From positions 111,948 through 175,947 of the forward strand of contig QOQB01000002.1 in the NCBI GenBank assembly GCA_003331305.1: DNA of 64,000 nucleotides, written 5' to 3'. Numbering within the stretch: the first letter of the stretch is position 1; the number at the start of each line of letters is the position of its first letter. Below the pieces are notes generated by a model. The model was not told where the DNA came from, made no database searches, and was given only the letters and a program-made list of their open reading frames with translations. This document shows, in pieces, positions 63,737-64,000 of this stretch. The stretch comes from Flavobacteriales bacterium (GTDB taxonomy: Bacteria; Bacteroidota; Bacteroidia; Flavobacteriales; Flavobacteriaceae). The translations under genes and the position numbers were made by a program.

Positions 63737-64000
63737 TTACGGAGAAACTACAGATTCAGTTTTGCGTTTAAATCCTATTGAGTCTTCACATTCCCTTAAA
63801 ACTTTTTTCACCACCTCGTCAGTATTTTGTGTGTAGTCTATGGCGATACGATTTTTAGTTCTTACCCACGACTTTATTTTTTCAATACAAGGGGCATCAA
63901 AATCATATATGACGGGAACTCCAATTTCGCTCAGCGCCTCGGCATTGCACTGTTGTTCGTATTGGTTTTTCATTGGGACAACCAATAATTTTTTGTTGAG
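63737..64000 (-). CDS. GT28-type glycosyltransferase, C-terminal part (5' end beyond window)
   Basis: The frame is open to base 64000, leaving only the last 87 residues. LLVVPMKNQYEQQCNAEAL is the MurG/GT28 C-terminal signature (Pro, then Gln-x-Glu-Gln-x-x-Asn-Ala) that binds the sugar nucleotide, as in the MJ1255-like glycosyltransferase group. The acceptor is unknown. Confidence 0.7.
   Translation of the reverse strand, partial: LNKKLLVVPMKNQYEQQCNAEALSEIGVPVIYDFDAPCIEKIKSWVRTKNRIAIDYTQNTDEVVKKVLRECEDSIGFKRKTESVVSP

Overview
The window is an AT-rich, gene-dense chromosome segment from a member of the Bacteroidota, almost certainly a Flavobacteriia species and probably marine. The evidence is the gldKLMN type IX secretion/gliding locus, a PorP/SprF-type C-terminus, a GYDIA-type GHMP kinase beside a class II HMG-CoA reductase, a DNA polymerase III alpha carrying its own proofreading exonuclease, and Bacteroidota promoters of the form TTG-N17..23-TAnnTTTG in front of tRNAs and housekeeping genes. 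Much of the window is conserved chromosome backbone. Accessory carbohydrate and esterase genes lie mainly at 6.3-15.8 kb and 60.3-63.7 kb.

Layout. 1-6.2 kb: sppA (partial), a FolK/deoxynucleoside kinase fusion, a SpoU/TrmH methyltransferase, mutS, then tRNA-Gly and tRNA-Leu. 6.3-9 kb: a secreted esterase divergent from a secreted GH50-like glycosidase. 9.4-13.6 kb: xylose operon xylB-xylA-xylE. 13.8-14.6 kb: a SnoaL-like plus E-set lipoprotein. 14.7-18.9 kb (minus): rpsP-rimM, then a TonB-dependent receptor and a PQQ-dependent sugar dehydrogenase. 19.1-24.5 kb: dnaE, trxA, tRNA-Asp and a DUF983 protein. 24.5-28.3 kb: an MscS channel and the mevalonate-pathway pair. 28.4-30.5 kb: a POT transporter and a periplasmic thioredoxin-like protein. 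30.4-33.2 kb (minus): surE-small membrane protein-lpxB-NlpC/P60, followed by what looks like a comEC stump. 33.3-35.5 kb: a C-terminal processing protease. 35.5-49.2 kb (minus): a long co-directional run miaB, sigma-54 activator, lptE, TPR, secG, groES-groEL, fRMsr, purH, mreBCD, PBP2, rodA, covering envelope biogenesis and housekeeping. 49.3-50.2 kb: a split YeeE/YedE sulfur transporter. 50.4-58.7 kb (plus): topA, a degenerate arginase-fold protein and gldKLMN. The end of the window holds an FAD oxidoreductase, a small conserved protein, a chimeric PorP/SprF remnant, a sulfatase, a second secreted esterase and the C-terminus of a GT28-type glycosyltransferase.

The most interesting points are: a TonB-dependent receptor whose plug resembles the E. 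coli YncD/PqqU family, placed directly upstream of a PQQ-dependent dehydrogenase, which suggests a PQQ scavenging-and-use pair; an arginase-fold protein in the gliding locus that has lost several Mn ligands; three apparent relics of deletion (comEC start, histidine-kinase tail, adhesin/SprF chimera); and promoters so close to start codons that the mRNAs should be leaderless. I found no CRISPR array, prophage, intact insertion sequence or defence system. All assignments rest on reading the sequence by eye; no database search was run.
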